Source: Corallium rubrum (lineage: Eukaryota > Cnidaria > Anthozoa > Scleralcyonacea > Coralliidae). Taken from it: a stretch of DNA of 64,000 bases. Under the pieces are notes generated by a model that made no database searches, had not been told where the DNA came from, and saw only the letters and a list, made by a program, of their open reading frames with translations. Numbering within the stretch: position 1 is the stretch's first letter; each line of letters begins with the position of its first letter. Made by a program: the position numbers and the translations under genes. Of the stretch, positions 55,701 through 63,474 are shown one piece after another. The stretch spans positions 14,954,458-15,018,457 of the forward strand of contig OZ035998.1 of assembly GCA_964035015.1 (NCBI GenBank), given 5' to 3'.

Positions 55701-58700
55701 AAAACACGTGATTAAACAATTCGGAAAAAGAATAAAACTAAATGTTATGCATAGTTAAACAGTCGGACAATCAAAAACTGTTACCAAATAAATAGCAACA
55801 GTTGTTGCTATGGCAACAATGACATTGCAAAATGGCTGCCAATTACCTTTCAAACTAATTTAATTCGAGAAAAACTTTGGTGACCCCTAATTTTTTTTTC
55901 ATTAAAACTTTCCTGGAAGTGCGAGTAATCACTAGGCCGATTTAAAAAAAATTCTGTACAACGAAATTTTTTAAAAATTAACATGATTTTTCTGGGAAAA
56001 AAATTATTCCTTCAACAGAATTTTTTTAAAATCGGCCTATTGATTACTCATACGTCAAGAAAAGTTTTAATGAAAAAAAATTGGAGGTCACCAAAGTTTT
56101 TGTCGAATTAAATTAGTTTGAAGGGTAATTGGCAGCCATTTTGAAACGTCATTGTTGCCATAGCAACAACTGTTGCTATTTATTTGGTAACAGTTTTTGA
56201 TTGTCAGACTGTTTAACTATGCATAACATTTAGTTTTATTCTTTTTTGGAATTGTTTATGTACGTGTTTTGGACTCTCAAACTTGTATTTTCCATTTTTC
56301 AAGAAACTGTGTGGAGCCACCTTAAACTGGACTGACTTAGCTAGTGTAAAGATGGCGATATACAAATTACAAGGGAAATTGCATATAGTGTAACATAACC
56401 CGCTAGCAGCAAGTACCGCAACATTTTTAAATTTGTTGCAGCAAGCGTTGCACGAAGTAAAACCAAGTTCTACTTTTGGTAACTATTGCGGCAATGCTGC
56501 AACCGATTTGTAAAGCATTGCACAGCGTAACGTCCCTTTTGCAACTTGTCTCGGAACAATGTGCGCAATCAGTCAATAAAAATTCGTTTTGTATACCGTT
56601 CCAGTCGATTCTCTTTGGTCATTTTTGCGAGATAGTGTAACACCGCTGCTCGTGAAACTGCAATGCAAGAGATTTAGCCGTTGCAAGACAAGTTGCACGA
56701 AAAATTGCATTGAGTAACATCGCTTTAAGGTGGCTCCACACACTTTCTTGAAAAATACAAGTTTGAGAGTCCAAAACACGTGCATAAACAATTCGGAAAA
56801 AGAATAAAACTAAATGTAATGCATAGCTAGACATTCTGACAATCAAAAACTGTTACCAAATAAATAGCAACGTTAACAGTTGCAGCAACAGTTGTTGCGA
56901 TGGCAACAATGACGTTTCAAAATGGCTGCCAATTACCCTTCAAACTAATTTAATTAGAAAAAAACTTTGGTGACCCCCATTTGTTTTCATTAAAACTTTT
57001 CTTGAAGTATGAATAATCAATAGGCCGATTTTAAAAAAATTCTGTAGAACGAATAATTTTCCCCGGAAAAATCATGTTTGTTAATTTTTAAAAAAATTGG
57101 ATCTACAGAATTTTTTAAAAATCGGTCTATTGTTTACTCATACTTCAAGAAAAGTTTTAATGAAAAAAAAATAAAAATGGGGGTCACCAAAGTTTTTTCC
57201 GAATTAAATTAGTTTGAAGGGTAATTGGCAGCCATATTGAAACGTCATTGTTGCCATAGCAACAACTGCTGCTATTTATTTGGTAACAGTTTTTGATTGA
57301 CAGAATGTTTAACTATGCATAACATTTAGTTTTATTCTTTTTCCGAATTGTTTATGCACGTGTTTTGGACTTTCAAACTTGTATCTTCCATTTTTCTAGA
57401 AACTGTATGGAGCCACCTTAAATCCGAAAGTTTATATTTTATTATATAGATGCGAGTGTTTTACTAGGAAGTTAGCCTGCGGGCAGGCCCTGGGAGAGCC
57501 TGCTCGCAGGCTACTAGGAAGTATACATGTCGTATTTTCGTGTCGTATTTTCCATATCCTCACAAGTGAAGATATCGATGACGCCATTTAGAATTTTACC
57601 GCTTTTTGCATTGAATCTATATAATAAAAAGAACATTACACGGTGGCTTGAAGATATGAATTTTATCTTCTCGTGGCAAAAACAATATTTTACTCATTCG
57701 CTATGCTCATTCGTAAAATACTGTTTTCCCCCACTCGAAGATAAAATTCATATCTTCGCGCCGCCGTGTAATATCCTCTCTATATGTGCTTGTTGTTTCT
57801 TATGAAGTTAATCAGATAATCTTAAAGAACAAGGCAATTGAATATTATGAACTTTTCTCAATCTCAGAACCTGATCTTAACATTAACATAAGGAAATCAT
57901 GGAAGTGGCCGACTCCTAGCTGGAAGACTTTGGTTGCCTTTTGCAACTAATCCCAGTTTGGTCTTGAAATGTATATATTAGGTTTGCATGACATGAGAGC
58001 TTCAGGATAGCGCGCGCACTCGAGACTGGGGGCAAACGCTCCTGGAACAAACAAAATGGCGGATCAGCTTGACGATGCGTGTAACACCCCTCAAGGCAAC
58101 TTGCGAGTTTTTTTCAATGGGTTAAGTTTGAAAGTTGCAAGAAAAATCGCATCGTGTAACAGCAGCTAAATTACTATCATGCATCGAGCAGAAAGATTAG
58201 TAGCACTGATCTCTAAAAGAAGACTGGATCGAGTAACTGCATGGTTTATCGAAATCTCGTTCAGAGCCTGCAATCCCTTAAAGCTGCACCAAGGAACGCA
58301 GGCAGTCCAAAATGACCGAAGTCTCTGGGAAAGAAATTGTGTTCACAGAAAACGAATCTCGTAAAATGTCGGTTTGGTCCCTTGCTAATGGCGCCCAATC
58401 AAGCAATTGTGTAGGTAGATCAATACGGAAATGGAAAATTCAGGACACAATGATGTGTTATCGGTTGTAAAAAGCAAAAAAAGAAAAGAAAAGAAACAGG
58501 ACGAGAACAAACTCTGGCGACATTTAGCACGTGTAGTTGGTGTCTTAGTAATGCAATAGTTGCTCGATCCAGTTTTCGTCGCTACTGAGATATATTAGCC
58601 CAATCGAATGAGGTTAATAATACTCGGATGGTGGTTCTTCCGTGCCTCGTGAGCTTCTCACCGGATCCTCCAGCCTTCCACCGTCCGCAAAATTGATCAA

Positions 58701-59945
58701 CACCTTAGGGGGCTTTCCATTTAAACACGGTTAGACCGGTCAGTCCGGTAAAATGGAACACCATATACGTTTGAGGCTTGGAGTTGTCAGACTGGAAGAG
58801 TCAATTCTGGCCTGACTAAACGGTCTGACCTTGTAAATTGGCAAGCGGTCATAGTTACCCCAGGCAGTTCATTCTACGAACTAGTTCCATCAAAGGGTGA
58901 GGGCCATTGGGTCAGTATATCTAAATACTGTCATATGTTTGTTACACCTTCCTTCAACCAATAAAGTCGCTTTACCTCTTTTTCTAAATCATTAATAATT
59001 CATAAGGAAAATTCAAATGTTAGTCAGCGTCCGCGTAGCGTGGTACAGAAACTGATTAATAAAAAACGTCAGATCTGTATCACATTTCAGACACGAATTA
59101 AACCTTAATTTCTTTTTTAAAAAAAAAGGGGGGGGGGGGGGGGAGTGAATAGCGGTATGAAAATCCGACAATCTGCTATTTTTTTTGGCAAATCCGACAA
59201 TCCGATTGAACCTTCCGAATTCGCACGATTCACGCAAAATTCATTTCAACACGCTGACAACTATACTTGAACTCGTCTATGATCTTTTCTTTTCCTCATT
59301 TTTTTTCATTTCTTTTCCATCGTCAATGATATAGCCTGACCATAACCAAGCATAATCCAAGGTAGGAATAAAACCGAGGTTCCGTAGAAAATTACAAGAA
59401 AAATCTATAATCCGAGGTCAATTATTGCATGGGAAAATCCGCAATCTTCCAACTTTCACAAAATCCAAATCCGACAAAAATGTTGATCGGTGCGGAGCAG
59501 CGGAGATAAGAACCTGGGTACGAGGTTGTACCGAAATCTGCACTGTTTTTCAAGAAAAAATCCACCTATTATTAAAAAATCAACCTATTAGAATTATTCT
59601 CTTCCCACATTACGGCCACCCACTTTGTAAATAGTACTTATTGTATTACTTATAAATTTTTATATTTAGATCTTATACGGCAAAGAACGACACAGACTGG
59701 ACCTTGGTCGACACTGTCACGACGCCAATGTTTACTACAAACCAAAGAAAGGAGCAGCCTTGATCTGGTATAACCACAAGTTAGACAAAAATACTGGCTG
59801 GTTTGGAGAGGTCGATATTCGCTCTTATCATGGTGGCTGCAATGTCGTGAAAGGTTCAAAATGGATTGCTAACAACTGGATTGATGCGAGCCCTGATTAC
59901 ACAAAGGACATAGATAACTGGGTCAAAATCCTTTTTAAAGAATAA
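43478..59945 (+). CDS. P4HTM: EF-hand prolyl 4-hydroxylase, P4HTM family, copy B (ten exons)
   Basis: Tandem paralogue of copy A on the same strand. Exons: 43478–43738, 46998–47079, 48082–48263, 49762–49823, 51062–51096, 51780–51954, 52516–52573, 53066–53190, 53852–53942, 59670–59945; 1347 nt, 448 aa. All nine intron phases match copy A, and exons 2, 4, 5, 7 and 9 have identical lengths. A hydrophobic N-terminal segment (residues about 2–25) should act as signal anchor. EF loops at 164–175 (DVDGDGLLDPYE) and 203–214 (DTDEDGRLSNDE) are both canonical. Iron ligands H298, D300 (HLD) and H411; K421 for 2-oxoglutarate, in SYHGGCNVVKGSKWIANNW. The protein ends ILFKE about 20 residues after the core, with neither acidic tail nor ER-retrieval end. 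Exon 1 is longer than in A and has a different lumenal stretch with NQ-rich residues. An expressed enzyme is likely; substrate unknown. Confidence 0.88.
44110..44645. mobile_element. TIR element hosting a nested element
   Basis: 'acatgcacgct' with 'gccgatttttatcggttgac' at the left pairs with the right end, which finishes 'cgtagcgtgcatgt'. The interior contains the element at 44206–44376. Confidence 0.65.
44206..44376. mobile_element. Nested palindromic element (AGCCTAGGTCTCATG)
   Basis: 'gcctaggtctcatgtcgcc' pairs with 'ggcgacatatgagaactagg', and 'aataaagaacaatgcggaaa' pairs with the inner inverse. TTAA lies at both ends, allowing one base of slippage. Confidence 0.65.
44855..44955. repeat. 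Hairpin element
   Basis: 'ttacagaatgagtggccgtt' pairs with 'acggacacgaattctgtaa', and 'ctgtatcgggg' pairs with 'cccgatgcag', around 'cgaggcgaagccgcg'. Confidence 0.7.
46313..46395. repeat. GC-rich dispersed repeat, copy 2 (inverted)
   Basis: Reverse complement of 40886–40962, with 'gtcgagattagcaccctcac' and 'gggccttcggccctccgccc'. Few differences. Confidence 0.75.
46420..46497. mobile_element. TACCGTATTT-family fragment, one end only
   Basis: Three near-repeats of 'cgaggggggcgcttatt', then an end reading GGAAATACGGTA. The opposite terminus was not found nearby. Confidence 0.5.
46592..46721. mobile_element. Short TIR element (CCATGTCCACACG)
   Basis: 'gtccacacgtatgcgttttc' pairs with 'gaaaacgtatgcgtgtggat' allowing small gaps, and 'gcgttttcatagcgtttt' pairs with 'aaaacgctaggaaaacg'. 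No clear target duplication. Confidence 0.55.
46781..46970. mobile_element. Palindromic MITE (ATAGACCACTTTC)
   Basis: Ends ATAGACCACTTTC and GAAAGTGGTCTAT; inner 'aaatattcttttatgtgcat' pairs with 'atgcacataaaagaatattc', and 'tagcctcgtt' with 'aacgaggcta'. It lies just before exon 2 of copy B. Same family as 36593–36724. Confidence 0.75.
46998..47079 (+). CDS. P4HTM: P4HTM-like B exon 2
   Basis: 82 nt: VGYTRNIQISPGKTHAMKTL and AINPPIF. VGYTRN matches the family's 'KVGHERK' region. The acceptor is tatttag and the donor G|gtaggg. Confidence 0.88.
47080..48081. other. P4HTM-like B intron 2
   Basis: Mostly the pentanucleotide array at 47409–47866. Degenerate 'cagtgcag' words begin at about 47240. 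The remaining sequence is AT-rich. Confidence 0.7.
47409..47866. repeat. Pentanucleotide array TGCAG to TACAG
   Basis: A TGCAG block with CGCAG and TAGAGTACAG variants (47500–47550), a second TGCAG block, then a homogeneous TACAG block from about 47720. About 90 units in total. Open frames over it are artefacts. Confidence 0.95.
48082..48263 (+). CDS. P4HTM: P4HTM-like B exon 3 (first EF hand)
   Basis: VEHFLTDVECQTIIDLAKAN to DVDGDGLLDPYE. The acceptor is gttttag and the donor GAG|gtatcg, phase 0. Confidence 0.92.
48536..49440. mobile_element. Nonautonomous MULE-like element with 9-bp target duplication
   Basis: Ends CGAAGTGGCTATAG and CTATAGCCACTTCG; inverted similarity extends about 55 bp through 'gttcaagaaaaact'. 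The 9-bp TTTATGTAA occurs directly on both sides (48527–48535 and 49441–49449), a duplication length typical of Mutator-like transposases. A CTGGCGTTAGCCAG module and a partial palindrome lie inside. Confidence 0.75.
49497..49630. repeat. Minisatellite, unit about 22 bp
   Basis: About six imperfect copies of 'ttctgaatttgtaacattag'. Intron 3 of copy B. Confidence 0.8.
49762..49823 (+). CDS. P4HTM: P4HTM-like B exon 4
   Basis: 62 nt: MGEFFIAIKNLYLGDNDIKQ. The acceptor is gttgcag and the donor TT|gtaagt. Confidence 0.88.
49824..51061. other. P4HTM-like B intron 4
   Basis: Contains the inverted MITE dimer (50241–50934) and a single decayed 'gtctggcgtt' module near 50180. Otherwise unremarkable. 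Confidence 0.6.
50241..50934. mobile_element. Head-to-head dimer of TGGTTTGGAA-type MITEs (694-bp palindrome)
   Basis: Two copies of about 340 bp in opposite orientation. The outer ends TAGTTAGTGGAGGGGGATGG and its inverse reappear at the centre (about 50555–50605), so each half has its own pair of termini. Arms match nearly perfectly, for example 'ccttcgtcgtcacgtgt' against 'acacgtgatgacgaagg'. Confidence 0.85.
51062..51096 (+). CDS. P4HTM: P4HTM-like B exon 5
   Basis: 35-nt microexon: LSELQLDTDED. The acceptor is gttttcag and the donor G|gtaaca. Confidence 0.85.
51097..51779. other. P4HTM-like B intron 5
   Basis: AT-rich non-coding sequence; no repeat family was recognised. Confidence 0.5.
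51780..51954 (+). CDS. P4HTM: P4HTM-like B exon 6 (second EF hand, linker)
   Basis: Completes GRLSNDELFLGIEAENYDKF and runs to SFFDDIRYR. The acceptor is tatacag and the donor AG|gtgtgt, phase 2. Confidence 0.9.
52085..52322. repeat. Pentanucleotide array CCATT/CCATA/CCACA
   Basis: Block change from CATTC/CTATT words through CCATA to a pure CCACA block (52270–52322). It parallels the stepwise arrays in copy A. Confidence 0.9.
52372..52412 (-). repeat. tRNA-like SINE fragment
   Basis: Minus strand: 'ggcgccacagtggttagcgc' (A-box-like) followed by 'ctctgcgacccaac'. Short and without a clear B box. Confidence 0.35.
52516..52573 (+). CDS. P4HTM: P4HTM-like B exon 7
   Basis: 58 nt: IVNMTGLPYATVKAGENLQ. 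The acceptor is tttatag and the donor CAG|gtatcc. Confidence 0.88.
52574..53065. other. P4HTM-like B intron 7
   Basis: No large element. A single 'cgccagacaattttactcgt' module (inverse of the CTGGCG family) lies near 52930–52960. Confidence 0.5.
53066..53190 (+). CDS. P4HTM: P4HTM-like B exon 8 (HxD)
   Basis: VVKYNPSGHYHSHLDSEN carries HLD (H298, D300), ending CTLCR across the phase-2 donor AG|gtatat. Confidence 0.92.
53191..53851. other. P4HTM-like B intron 8
   Basis: Contains a diverged hairpin relative (about 53300–53385) and the third CACGTGAT repeat (53482–53650). Confidence 0.5.
53482..53650. repeat. Dispersed repeat 'CACGTGATCGGTG', copy 3
   Basis: 'cacacgtgatcggtgaccca', 'gaaacaatacgaa', 'accaatatggccgccatttc' and 'gatgaaaac' in the same order as the copies at 34824 and 35279. 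Confidence 0.65.
53852..53942 (+). CDS. P4HTM: P4HTM-like B exon 9
   Basis: 91 nt: YMTVLYFLNDVEEGGETAFP and IADNVTVDTK. The acceptor is ttcttctag and the donor AAA|gtaagt. Confidence 0.92.
53978..54250. mobile_element. TGGTTTGGAA-type MITE, single copy
   Basis: 'agaacatatacatggtttgg' at the left pairs with 'ccaaaccatgtacatgttct' at the right. The interior words 'caacgatcgggtttaatta' and 'cttcgtcacgtgtccataga' match the dimer at 50241. Confidence 0.75.
55237..55649. mobile_element. MITE family 2, copy 2
   Basis: It starts AGTGCTTATAAACCCAAATA after TTAA (55233–55236) and ends TTTATATAGGCACT at 55649, abutting the next element without the second TTAA. Very similar to 31921–32384. Confidence 0.75.
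55650..56321. mobile_element. 672-bp palindromic element (GGTGGCTCC ends), copy 1
   Basis: Arms of about 310 bp in inverted orientation: 'ggtggctccatacagtttct' against 'gaaactgtgtggagccacc', 'aaactgttaccaaataaata' against 'tatttatttggtaacagttt', and 'attaccctt'-type inner pairs. TTAA follows the right end. Confidence 0.85.
56400..56720. repeat. Dispersed TTGCAAC-rich repeat, copy 2
   Basis: 'aagcattgcacagcgtaacg', 'aatgtgcgcaatcagtcaat' and 'gtgtaacaccgc' match the copy at 32690–33020. It fills the gap between the two GGTGGCTCC palindromes. Confidence 0.65.
56729..57417. mobile_element. 689-bp palindromic element (GGTGGCTCC ends), copy 2
   Basis: TTAA|GGTGGCTCCACACA … GTATGGAGCCACC|TTAA, with a TTAA duplication on both sides (56725–56728, 57418–57421). 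Same interior as copy 1, only 407 bp away. Confidence 0.88.
57635..57772. repeat. Hairpin element (ATTACACGGTGGCTTGAAG)
   Basis: 'gaagatatgaattttatctt' pairs with 'aagataaaattcatatcttc'; the outer 'attacacggtggc' pairs with 'gccgccgtgtaat'. Arms about 60 bp. Confidence 0.75.
59670..59945 (+). CDS. P4HTM: P4HTM-like B exon 10 (catalytic His/Lys, stop)
   Basis: Residues 358–448, with SYHGGCNVVKGSKWIANNW (H411, K421). The stop is TAA at 59943–59945. The acceptor is atatttag. Confidence 0.92.
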   Translation: MLYGKERHRLDLGRHCHDANVYYKPKKGAALIWYNHKLDKNTGWFGEVDIRSYHGGCNVVKGSKWIANNWIDASPDYTKDIDNWVKILFKE

Positions 59946-59969
59946 GACTGTTTCAAAACTTTACGATTT

Positions 59970-59975
59970 ATTAAA
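59970..59975 (+). terminator. Probable poly(A) signal of P4HTM-like B
   Basis: ATTAAA lies 25 bp after the stop. Its last base is the first base of the MITE-1 inserted at 59975, and its middle is the TTAA target duplication. Confidence 0.5.
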
Positions 59976-60422
59976 GTGCCTATATATGAAAATTAAGTTT
60001 GTCTCATTTGAAAGAACACTTAAAATGCCTATGAAGCGAAAATTATTATTGTCTTAAATGAAAGAACTCTTAAAACTACAACGTAACATCTTTTGCAGAT
60101 CTTCGTTTCCGTGCTTCGTTGTTGAGATATTTCAGTTTCTTTGATATTATTGATTATCAAACGAAATCACTTCGAAGCCGATCCTGTGCGTCTATTAGAC
60201 ATACAGATTTTTAATTGATTTCGTTTGATAACAGCAAAGATACCGAACCTTCTCTGATAACTCATTATACACGTGTGACGTCAAAGTGTTCAATTTGCAT
60301 ATCAAAAAAATTGAAATATCTCAACAACGAAGCACGGAAACGAAGATCTGCAAAAGATGTTACGTTGTAGTTTTAAGAGTTCTCTCATTTAAGACAATAA
60401 TAATTTTCGCTTCATAGACACT
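59975..60422. mobile_element. MITE family 1, complete copy with TTAA target duplication
   Basis: TTAA|AGTGCCTATATATGAAAATT … TTTTCGCTTCATAGACACT|TTAA. Inverted arms exceed 180 bp. It begins 30 bp after the copy B stop codon. Confidence 0.8.
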
Positions 60423-61299
60423 TTAAAATGACAAAGTAACATCTTTTGCAGTTTTTGGGCATTTTTGGCAACTCGCAACATATTTTTTCGGCACACAAGT
60501 TGTGAGAAAAAAGTGAGTGTGATGCGTCACATCGTCATGTGTCAACGGTATTTTTTTACGACGCTGCAAGTTGCAAAAATACAACTGAGAGATATCTTGC
60601 TGAGATAACTTACTCAACCGAGTTATCTTATAAGTGGCGAGACGAAAATATTTACCAGTTTATTACCAATAGAATGTTTGCACAAGACATCACTTTCGCC
60701 ATATTGGTTGATTTTTCGGTTAGCAAAGACTGTTGACAAGCCGCTGGGAAAGCACCAAACGGCAGAAAATGAGGCCTCCTCTTCGAAGACTGCCGCGCCA
60801 ATTGGTGTATTTAACTACTGCGAATCCAGCCTCAAGCCTCTCCCCTGATGTAAGGAGGTGTTTATATGGAGGCGAGCCAGACCGGGTACCCGCTTTGCCG
60901 AACTGACTTTTCAGTATTGGGTTAATTGATATGAGAAGGGCTAGCTTGCCTAGCCGGGCTGGCTTGCTTGTTGTGTAATTTATCAGTTCTGCTAAGACAC
61001 GAAGTCTCATTGTTTTAAATATGAACTGTACATGAACAAGCAGAACTTGTGAATTGTTAATATGTCGAAAAAAGAAGATAAAAACATATTTTGTCGCGTG
61101 TACGAAGCTTTTAGTGCCAGCCCTGGGTAGGCGAGGTCAATCGTGTTTATGATGGGAAAAAAACAGTCTAGGTAACCGAGATCTCGGTCTCACAAAGCGA
61201 GATCTCAGCTAGGTGGGCTGGCTCGGCTCTCATATAAACACAAGATGAAAATTGACAAGAAATGATAGCACAAGCACGATTTCGGCAAAGCGGGTTAGC
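60423..61299. other. Downstream region, no gene seen
   Basis: A decayed piece resembling MITE-1's arm start ('aatgacaaagtaacatcttt') continues into 'ggcaactcgcaac' words. The rest shows no convincing coding or repeat structure. Confidence 0.4.
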
Positions 61300-61937
61300 T
61301 AGGGATGGGCGATACTAGTACAACATATCGATACCAACGATACTTACAAAAGTATCGATACTTTCGATACTCGCAAAAAGTATTGGTAATTTCGATACCA
61401 CTTGAGCCTGCGATGTTTTTGGTCAGTATCTATGAAAATCGGTGAATACTTCATCATGCAGGGTTGTATGATGCTGTTTTTAAATAAAAACACTGCCTCG
61501 TACCCAGGCGTCTCCACATACATATTTGCATACATATGTACATTCATATTTACACGAAGTACTGCAATACTTCGTGTAAATATGAATGTATATATGAATG
61601 CAAATATGTATGTGGAGACGCCTGGGTACGAGGCAGATAAAAACATTTAACTAAATGGTTATCACTTATATATTTAGGAAAACATTGAACATGCATGTTG
61701 ATATTGTTCAGTTTAAGATTTAAAATCATAATTGCAAATGTTTATGCAGCTGATAGACTATTCCTTGACTTGTTATATTTGTTACTTATTTTAAAATATT
61801 CTTCTTATTTTAAAAGTTATTTCAATCAATGTAAAAATTGAAGTATCGGTATCGATTTTGGTATTGGTATCGACCAAAATTCTTAGTATCGGACTGGTAT
61901 CGTATCGAACAAAAAAAGCTGGTATCGCCCATCCCTA
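61300..61937. mobile_element. hAT-like nonautonomous element with 8-bp target duplication
   Basis: Ends TAGGGATGGGCGATAC and GTATCGCCCATCCCTA are inverted; inside, many 'tatcgatac' words. GGGTTAGC (61292–61299) and GGGCTAGC (61938–61945) form an 8-bp duplication with one mismatch. It hosts a hairpin at 61494–61635. Confidence 0.75.
61494..61635. mobile_element. Near-perfect hairpin nested in the hAT-like element
   Basis: Arms of about 70 bp: 'gcctcgtacccaggcgtctc' pairs with 'gagacgcctgggtacgaggc', and the centre 'acgaagtactgcaatacttcgt' leaves almost no loop. Very few mismatches. Confidence 0.8.
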
Positions 61938-62128
61938 GGGCTAGCCAGGGTGCCCGGGCTGGCACACCCCCTAAGATTAGGTTCGGGCATTATGTTGGGG
62001 TCAGGTTATATTAATTTCATTACGTCAAGTGGAGACATCTTCGGAAGAGCGTTCATCCGGCTCGCTGTTGTTTAGTGCTCACTGAGTTTTGCAAATTTAC
62101 TGGCTGCAAATCAACCAAACGTGATTGC

Positions 62129-62133
<5 letters not shown>

Positions 62134-62184
<51 letters not shown>
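62134..62184. repeat. (AT)n microsatellite
   Basis: About 25 AT units. Confidence 0.9.
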
Positions 62185-62188
<4 letters not shown>

Positions 62189-62649
62189 CTATGTTCCACA
62201 GACCCCCAACGCAGAGATACAATCATTTTGAATCGAATGCCTTGTCTCGTGCCACAACCGATTCTTCAAATTGTATCATGAATGTCGTTCCTTTGTGCCA
62301 ATGAGCTGTAACCTTTGAATGCTATAAAAAATTAAGTACATATATTACGAATATAAGAGTTTATTATACAACTGCATTAAAAACTGTCCAAATAACGCTA
62401 AAAATGAGTACAAATATACAGCGATATTTGGATAGTTAGTTATTTGGATAGTAGAAAACCGGTTTGACAGATTTTGTTAGCCAATCAAATTTATCACTCG
62501 GGAACTACTTCATGTAGCCCATGCTTATTATTTCGTCCTGGTTTTGTTCTGGTTTTGTCCTGGTGCAAGTCACGCTACTTCTCTGCTCTTTTTAGAGTTT
62601 TCTTTTTCCGTAAAAGTTTGTTGGTCAGAGCAGTTGTATAATAAATCTC

Positions 62650-62794
62650 TTATAAGATGTTTTGGTGTGTAGTATCGCTGTATATTTTTACTCGTTGTTT
62701 GTATTTTGACTCGCCCTGCGGGCTCGTCAAATTACGGCACAACTCGTAAAAATATACAGCGATACTACACACCAAAACATCTAATAAGATATAA
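62650..62794. repeat. Hairpin element
   Basis: 'agatgttttggtgtgtagta' pairs with 'tactacacaccaaaacatct', and 'cgctgtatatttttac' pairs with 'gtaaaaatatacagcg'. Also 'ttgtataataaatctcttat' just upstream pairs with 'ataagagtttattatacaac' at 62353. Confidence 0.75.
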
Positions 62795-63326
62795 ATATTA
62801 ATTTTTCAGCGTATAGTCAATCGACAAATGGTCAAAGAATAAAAGAACTACTTATAACCCTGAGCACCACTCGGTTGAATTCGAGTAATTGTTGCAGTCA
62901 ATAGTCAACAGTCAAACCTTATACTTACAAAATTACACCCAAATAGTATTGCCTCGACAATACCGGCGATAAAGTAAGCACAGTTTAATCCACCTGTAAA
63001 ATAAAACGACAAAATTAACCACAGTTCAATTCAATTCACACCTAGAACAAAAGCTAACTGCATGAAGTAAGACCGCTGTCAAACGTTTTGCGTCTGCGCG
63101 ACGTCCGAGCTCGACCTCAGAAAAAGAGCGGGAAAACACTGAAATATTTGGACTGGTCCGAGAGTCCGACACAAAAGTTAAAATTATAAGCATACTACCG
63201 AAACGTTAAGGTAGGTAATTTGTGCATGGCTTCTTTGTCAATATTGTAACATATTCTGAATTTACCCCTTCGTAATTTTCTTTACTCTTTTTTTAAAACA
63301 CAAATGAATAGTCGAGTCTTACTTAA

Positions 63327-63474
63327 GCCGGTTTTCCACTAGGCGACTTTTTTCGCGCGAAGCGACTTTTTCTTTTGTCTCATGAGCTCTGAGCTGGAAC
63401 TAATCAGAAATCTATTGAATTCGAACAAAAGAAAGTCGCTTCGCGCGAAAAAAATCGTCTGGTGGAAATCCGGC
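63327..63474. mobile_element. 148-bp MITE, copy 2
   Basis: TTAA|GCCGGTTTTCCACTAGGCGA … GTGGAAATCCGGC, then TTTA in place of TTAA. It differs from 42905–43052 at only a few positions. Confidence 0.85.

Larger units (their letters stand above)
53943..59669. other. P4HTM-like B intron 9 (5.7 kb)
   Basis: A block of palindromic elements occupies 53978–57772. From 57773 to 59669 I see TTGCAAC-type repeat pieces (58077–58165), a poly-G run (about 59127–59143) and otherwise unassigned AT-rich sequence. No exon recognised. Confidence 0.6.
61946..63326. other. Downstream region, repeats only
   Basis: An AT array (62134–62184), a hairpin (62650–62794) with an outer inverted partner near 62353–62375, and unassigned sequence. 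No gene recognised. Confidence 0.5.

Noticed and set aside
61402..61650. Overlapping open frames on both strands at 61344–61650
   Set aside because: Both are produced by the 142-bp perfect hairpin, which reads nearly the same on each strand.
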